Shown here: one piece after another, positions 59,121-64,000 of the stretch
How positions within the stretch are numbered: position 1 is the first letter of the stretch
Layout of the letters: each line of letters starts with the position of its first letter
Source of the DNA: Diphasiastrum complanatum
Taxonomy: Eukaryota; Streptophyta; Lycopodiopsida; Lycopodiales; Lycopodiaceae
Length of the DNA stretch: 64,000 bases
Assembly: GCA_029204225.1 (NCBI GenBank)
Contig: CM055103.1
Coordinates: 8,296,748-8,360,747 of the forward strand
Reading direction: 5' to 3'
Program-made: the position numbers and the translations under genes
The notes under the pieces: generated by a model
Told to the model about the DNA's origin: nothing
What the model saw: only the letters and a program-made list of their open reading frames with translations
Databases searched by the model: none

Positions 59121-60566
59121 CCAAAAGGTTTAGTGAATCTCAAGGTACACTCTAGTCAATTTTCACTAGAATCATTAATCCACAAGAGGTCAACTTTCAC
59201 CTAAGATACTCCAAATATCTTGCATTCTTGCCTCACCTTAGAGAAAAACAAAGGGCACCTCATTAGGAATAGTAGGCCCTGAAACTTTTAGTCAAACTAG
59301 TATTGTTTACTAACATATGCTGAGACTACACTTATTGAGCAGTGAGACCTCCTTAAATTATGCAAAGGATCAAACACAATATTTTCTATTTTAAAAAAAA
59401 CCATCTCACTTCATGTATTGACTTTACGTTCATCATCAACAAGCACATTGCACTTTAGTTGTTGTTCTTGTTTTTGTTGGGAACAACACCTTGCTCCTTT
59501 GTGATCAATTGCAAAAAAAGAACCTTGTTTTTTTGTATAGAAAAGCAATTCTTTGCAATGAGACATCATTGCTTTAGTTTCCAATTTTTGTGTAATTATT
59601 GTGCAATTTTGCAAAAAAAATTTGTGAGAGAGGATCAAGTGCATAAGAACACGATATCATCCAAGCCCACTATGTCGAATGGTGTGATGTCATCATTTGG
59701 ATCAATGGGAACCTTTGACATTCCCAATCTAGGTTTTATAAGTGGACTTGCACATCACACTCAAAAAACAACAAATGGCATTCTAAACAAAACAAAGATA
59801 CATGAGCACACCTATTCAAAAAAATACATGAGCACACTTATAGGTATACTCAAAGAATGAGATTGGTATCAATGGACCATAATCATGCTTTTAGAAAACT
59901 TATGGGCCTAAATAAATGACATATTACATGCTAAAGCGATAATCAACATAAACCAAAAACAATGGGCATGCTTAAGTCAATAGACAACATAAACCCAAAT
60001 CTACAAACAATAGACATAAATAAGTAAAACCATAATGGCTACCTTCCACTAAGAAAAACATACCAAACTTTGTGATCTTTTGATAGGAAACTACAATTGA
60101 CATCCTTGAAAGTGCAATGAACTCATCTTCAAGTATTGAAAATAAAGATCCCTAAAGTGCTAGAATATTAATAATCAGTAAGAGAAGGACGCCTGTGAAA
60201 GATATCACTTACATATGCTTTGGCTTTTGAATGAAATGGTTACAGAAGAGAAAAGTCATGCATTTTCTGGTGTCATTCAATCTTCAGAATCAATGGCTCA
60301 AGGCACCACCATCGGGTTTGGTAAGATATTTCGTTTGCGTGGAGAGTTTACTGAGATTACTCATTCCACATAGAGCTACCGAGATTACTCATTCCCCATA
60401 GAGCTCTTTATCTGCATAAGGGCAAACTATCAATTTGTCAAAAAATGTATCCCATTCCTTACATGGAACTGGGATAGTATTATCTATTCCTTTGACAATT
60501 AATCACCAAGTATATTGTAAGACAAAACATGGCAAATATGTGCAGCAACTACTGTAGAAACTCACA
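59121..60566. other. Intergenic DNA and GMPP 3' flank
   Basis: No gene recognised. A 27-bp direct repeat (GAGATTACTCATTCC) is near 60352-60405. The GMPP 3' UTR must extend from 60566 downwards, but I cannot place its end. Confidence 0.45.
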
Positions 60567-61238
60567 TCACATGACAATTTCTGGCTTCAAAATGCTAGAC
60601 TTAATCTCCTTATGGGGCAGTACTACTCCTCCATTGGTGTAGATCTCATCGGACACATGAACATCCTCTCCTAAAATTGTCATATTATCAACTCTGGCCC
60701 ACTGCCCAACAGTTGAATGCCAACCAACAATGCTCCCCGAGATACAGGCATGCTTTTTTATTCGTGATCCGCGCATAATGGTGCACCTTGAAAGACGAAC
60801 ACCATCTTCTATCACACAGCCTTGGCCAATTGAGACATCCGGACCTATTAGACAGCCTTCTCCAATGCGTGCAGTTTCTTCGACAATTACATTGCCCAAC
60901 ACATAGTTTCCTGCTGCAAGCTTCTCAGAAAAAATTCTTCTAAGAAAGTCTAGGTACAACCGCAAACCTGTTATGTAATCTTTTGGCTGCCCAATATCCA
61001 TCCAAAATCCTGGCAGAACCATAGCAAAGAGCTGCTCCTCAGCAGCCATAGAGGGAAATACCTCCTTCTCAATTGAGGTTGGCCTCAGTTCAATTCTATC
61101 CAAGGTACTGGGATTAAGGAGGTAAATGCCAGCATTGATCTTGTTACCTACAAACGTCTTAGGCTTCTCAACAAATCGTTGTACCAATCCAGTATCTTCG
61201 TCCAACACAACCACCCCATACTTAGATGGTTCATCCAC
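60567..61238 (-). CDS. GMPP: GMPP last coding exon
   Basis: The acceptor AG is at 61240-61239. It begins [11 protein letters not shown] and ends at TGA (60569-60567). It carries the end of the catalytic domain and the whole C-terminal beta-helix. Confidence 0.97.
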   Translation of the reverse strand: MDEPSKYGVVVLDEDTGLVQRFVEKPKTFVGNKINAGIYLLNPSTLDRIELRPTSIEKEVFPSMAAEEQLFAMVLPGFWMDIGQPKDYITGLRLYLDFLRRIFSEKLAAGNYVLGNVIVEETARIGEGCLIGPDVSIGQGCVIEDGVRLSRCTIMRGSRIKKHACISGSIVGWHSTVGQWARVDNMTILGEDVHVSDEIYTNGGVVLPHKEIKSSILKPEIVM

Positions 61239-63831
61239 CTATACCAGATAAATTAGAGATTCTGTTAGTAGAATACCTTTCTGTTTGTCTTCAGGGTAAA
61301 ATATAAAATAGTGCAACCCAATTGTCACACTCACAGTTTCTTCGGTACGTCTAGGATGACACTGGAACATGACAAAAGAAACATAAAATCTTTATATTTC
61401 TCACTTGTAGCATACTTACCTTAGTAACCATAATGGAAGCCTCTCCTTTATGTTGCTTGTGAAAAGATATCATTTGCTTCAAAGGAAATTCACAAATCAC
61501 ATCGCTGTTTAAGACAAAAAAGGGCTCTCCAGAACCATCAATGAGCTTATCACGTGCCAATGCCAAAGGCCCCCCAGTGCCCATTGGCTCAGTTTCTTGA
61601 GAGCAAGTAATCTTGATGTTCAATTTCGTCTCAAAATCCCTCAGGAAATTCAACATCACCTATGGAATACAGTGTCACCTTGTTAATATAAACTTCATTT
61701 GAAACTGCTTATTCATAAGTATTTCCACAACTGCTTCATAGAATCAAAATTTATAACTTGCAGATACCAGTGCATAAGCTGGGAAAAAATTTGAACGATA
61801 ATAAACTGAATCAGTAGGTTAAATGTGTTCAGTGAAAAGGGGTTCGTGGACCTCAAAGGTGCTTTTACATATTGTTGATTTGAATTTGGATTCTTGGCAA
61901 TAGCATTTTAGAGCATACAATTTGAATGATTTCATAATGTAAGGCACCTCAAACAATTCAGACGTTGGTGAAGAGGAAATAGTTATGCATTAATGCTTCC
62001 ATGCTGGTTGATTTGTTCTTTTTGTAACCAGATAGCACTCCTTAATAATACTGCTCGAAATAAGATAAAGGATAAAAGATAATACTTGTGTTAATGAGAG
62101 AAGAAAAGAACAACTAGCAGGATTAAGACCGTTCAAATGAATAAAGTTGAAACATAATGCTTCAATCGACTACAGTTTCTCAAGGAGAATCCTGCAAGTG
62201 AATTGCATTTCCCGATTTATAAACAGCTATCTTAAATTGCAAAGTTTTCATATTTCTTCAAGGGGGGAAAAAACTAAACAAATATTTCCATTTAAAGACT
62301 TTCACAGAGGAATTCATGAACTTAAGATCCCAGATAGACACATTCATAAATTTAAGATTCCAGATAGACCCCAGAAGAAGCAGCAGATTCATTCTTCCCA
62401 GATGACCTTGAATAAATGATATCAATTCGAATGTGAGAATTGATTGCTACCATTTTTCTCTTAAACACTGGCAATGTCTCAAAGATGGAACACATTTACA
62501 AAACAATTTTCGACTTTTTACACGAATGACGTGATGACTAAAATATTCTGTATAAGGAAACAAAGTTGCAATCTAGGCCACCATTGTCAACATCTCCTCT
62601 GCAATCTTTGTACTAATAAAACTTTAGCTGACATAACATGATTAATCAGTTACTAATTAGCATTTCCTTGATCTAGTCATACTTCTATTTTCCATTTAGT
62701 GTACTTGCACAGAACAATTTATGAACTTTAGATCCCAGATATATAAGAAAATTATGTCAGACAGAGTACTCGCAATGTTTGGCAAAGCTGCCTTTTCTAC
62801 AACAATTTCAGAATCATAGTGGGAAGTCATTCTCTAAGAGGCAGCAGCAGATTTTATTTTACATTGGTTACACATCTTTAAAGGGAAACATATTTACATA
62901 AAACAATTTTTTTGACGGGCATGTAATCTGTTAAACAATGGATTATAAGCAACAATTTACTACCCATGAAGCTGAGCCCTAAAACTTAACATGTCTTCTA
63001 GATTCTATTGTATAGAACTTTATCTTAAGAAACCAAATGGTTTGGAGTGCCTCGTTTTGTTTTGTCTTGGAAAGATAAAAACTACTAGCTACATATTATT
63101 AACTGTTAGCTACATATTACTTACAGGAGTGATGAGTACCAAATTACAATACATATGCATGTTCCAAACAGCAAATTCAATGCTTGGCCACAATGTTGTA
63201 ATTAATTTTAGCCCGGAAAGTTCTTAACTAACCCTGCTGTACTATTTTCGATGACCAAAAGCTGCCAAACCAAGAAGATTCCAACTTCTCATCTAGGGTG
63301 ACTTGAATATGACTCACAGCTAATACACTACCACACTCTGTCAGCGTTCAGATCATATATTGTGATGCTTATGAATATCTAATAATGGCATTTTGTCATG
63401 CTTCTGAAAACGTGATTAAATTGATGATATCCTTTATCTGAAACAGCCACATATTCTGGTTCGTCCGCAATTTACAGGCAGTTATTGACCTCAATCCAAA
63501 CTCCCACGTAAGGATAGTGACTTGCACACAGCTCTATACATTCAAATGGCTTCAGATCAGACTGTGGGTACTTGTTTCCAAAAGACCCAGCTTAGAAAAA
63601 CCCGAAAACAGGTAGCAAAGTACTACTTTATACTTTATAGTTCAACAAGTTAGAGGCATCTATCCTTAAAATTTGTGCATAGCTAGCTGCCCAGCAGTCC
63701 AAGCTCAATGCTAACAAATAAATCTGTAGGTATGATGATAGTATCATAAAGAAGCTGGAAAAAGCTACCTCTGGTTGATAATTGATAGCCAGCACAACTT
63801 CAGTCACTCCTGCATCCTTCAGGGCCTCGAT
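60567..63831 (-). CDS. GMPP: GDP-mannose pyrophosphorylase (mannose-1-phosphate guanylyltransferase), 5'-incomplete
   Basis: This cytosolic enzyme makes GDP-mannose from GTP and mannose-1-phosphate, feeding ascorbate synthesis, cell wall polysaccharides, protein N-glycosylation and GPI anchors. Three phase-0 exons (63831-63769, 61659-61420, 61238-60567) encode 324 residues starting [20 protein letters not shown]. The nucleotidyltransferase domain includes [20 protein letters not shown] (metal-binding NSD), [22 protein letters not shown] and [18 protein letters not shown] leads into the left-handed beta-helix of hexapeptide repeats ([18 protein letters not shown]), and the protein ends [10 protein letters not shown]. 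The missing N-terminus (GGxGTRLRPLT loop, about 37 residues) must lie in an exon beyond 64000; adding it gives 361 residues, the family's usual length. The ends match the plant CYT1/VTC1 type closely. No breaks are seen. Confidence 0.97.
61420..61659 (-). CDS. GMPP: GMPP internal exon
   Basis: Eighty codons, [10 protein letters not shown] to ASIMVTK. The acceptor AG is at 61661-61660 and the donor GTAAGT starts at 61419. It includes the NSD metal-binding motif. Confidence 0.97.
61660..63768 (-). other. GMPP intron (2.1 kb)
   Basis: AT-rich, GT/AG-bounded intron. It has a small duplicated segment near 62320-62370 (AAGATYCCAGATAGAC), with a related piece at 62729. No embedded gene or transposon was recognised. 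Confidence 0.8.
63769..63831 (-). CDS. GMPP: GMPP upstream exon (21 codons)
   Basis: Encodes [13 protein letters not shown] through NYQPE. The donor GTAGCT starts at 63768. The acceptor is inferred as CAG ending at 63832, because family proteins read ...ILHQ before IEALK and the sequence upstream (GAGTGGACATGCAG) does not encode that. Confidence 0.88.
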
Positions 63832-64000
63832 CTGCATGTCCACTCAAGTGAGGATCATGCAATAGCTGGCAAACACGAAGCAATGCAATTCATAGAAAAA
63901 CAAAAGGACATGAAGTTGCTTTTCCGAATTTTGCTGCTGTTTCAGTATGATGGCCCAGAATAATGAAATATAAGAAGGCGTATACTTGCTTTTACGAATT
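63832..64000 (-). other. GMPP intron continuing beyond the window
   Basis: No coding sequence for the missing N-terminal residues is present up to 64000. Confidence 0.75.

Noticed and set aside
63840-63875. A match resembling FA-x-x-x-MIL just upstream of the GMPP exon on the minus strand, like the family's FANKPMILH
   Set aside because: Only a few residues agree, a stop follows and the CAG acceptor at 63832 explains the exon start. Treated as chance; the real upstream exon should lie beyond 64000.

Overview
The window looks like nuclear DNA of a vascular land plant. It holds two intron-containing plant genes about 54 kb apart, and nearly everything between them is LTR retrotransposons, their relics, a small DNA transposon and long AG microsatellites. 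I cannot fix the species. Highly plant-like proteins combined with a TE-dense, intron-rich layout fit a large-genome vascular plant (fern, gymnosperm or basal angiosperm), but that is inference.

Genes. On the + strand the 3' half of a plastid-type guanylate kinase gene (GMK) occupies three exons (2149-2280, 2450-2641, 6601-6939); its transit-peptide exon(s) were not found and probably lie upstream of position 1. On the - strand three exons (63831-63769, 61659-61420, 61238-60567) encode all but roughly the first 37 residues of GDP-mannose pyrophosphorylase (GMPP, the CYT1/VTC1 family); the first exon lies beyond 64000. The two genes converge. Guanylate kinase makes GDP from GMP, and GMPP uses GTP to make GDP-mannose for ascorbate, cell wall and glycosylation.

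Layout of the rest. 1-2148: unrecognised or decayed sequence. 2642-6600: a 4-kb GMK intron with a protease relic, a tandem repeat, microsatellites and overlapping inverted repeats. 7.1-12.6 kb: very old Ty3/gypsy debris and an unknown broken coding region. 12.6-18.8 kb: Copia-A, a young Ty1/copia element with near-identical LTRs and a target-site duplication. 19.4-20.8 kb: 5' end of Copia-B, followed by an ARM-repeat (U-box type) gene fragment flanked by inverted AT-rich repeats. 22.6-27.5 kb: decayed Copia-C (-) with a tRNA-like sequence in or beside its 3' LTR. 27.5-33.7 kb: Gypsy-A, a chromodomain Ty3/gypsy element broken mostly by TAG codons. 34.1-38.1 kb: Copia-D relic, an LTR with a tRNA-Asp-type primer site, and a second Copia-B LTR carrying an expanded AG tract. 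38.1-43.1 kb: an unknown S/T/P-rich relic and Gypsy-C (-). 43.1-44 kb: a dispersed short-motif array. 44.5-47.2 kb: Copia-E 3' end and an unknown CCHC-finger reading frame. 47.2-53.7 kb: Copia-F (-), young and nearly intact, inserted into that unknown region. 53.7-60.5 kb: intergenic DNA with an AG microsatellite and a hAT-type MITE.

I see no bacterial-style system, CRISPR array, rRNA or intact tRNA gene. I found no clear new biological system; the most unusual signals are a recurrent TTCACACGTGTGAA palindrome in LTRs of several copia families, the TAG-biased decay of Gypsy-A, and several foldback structures.
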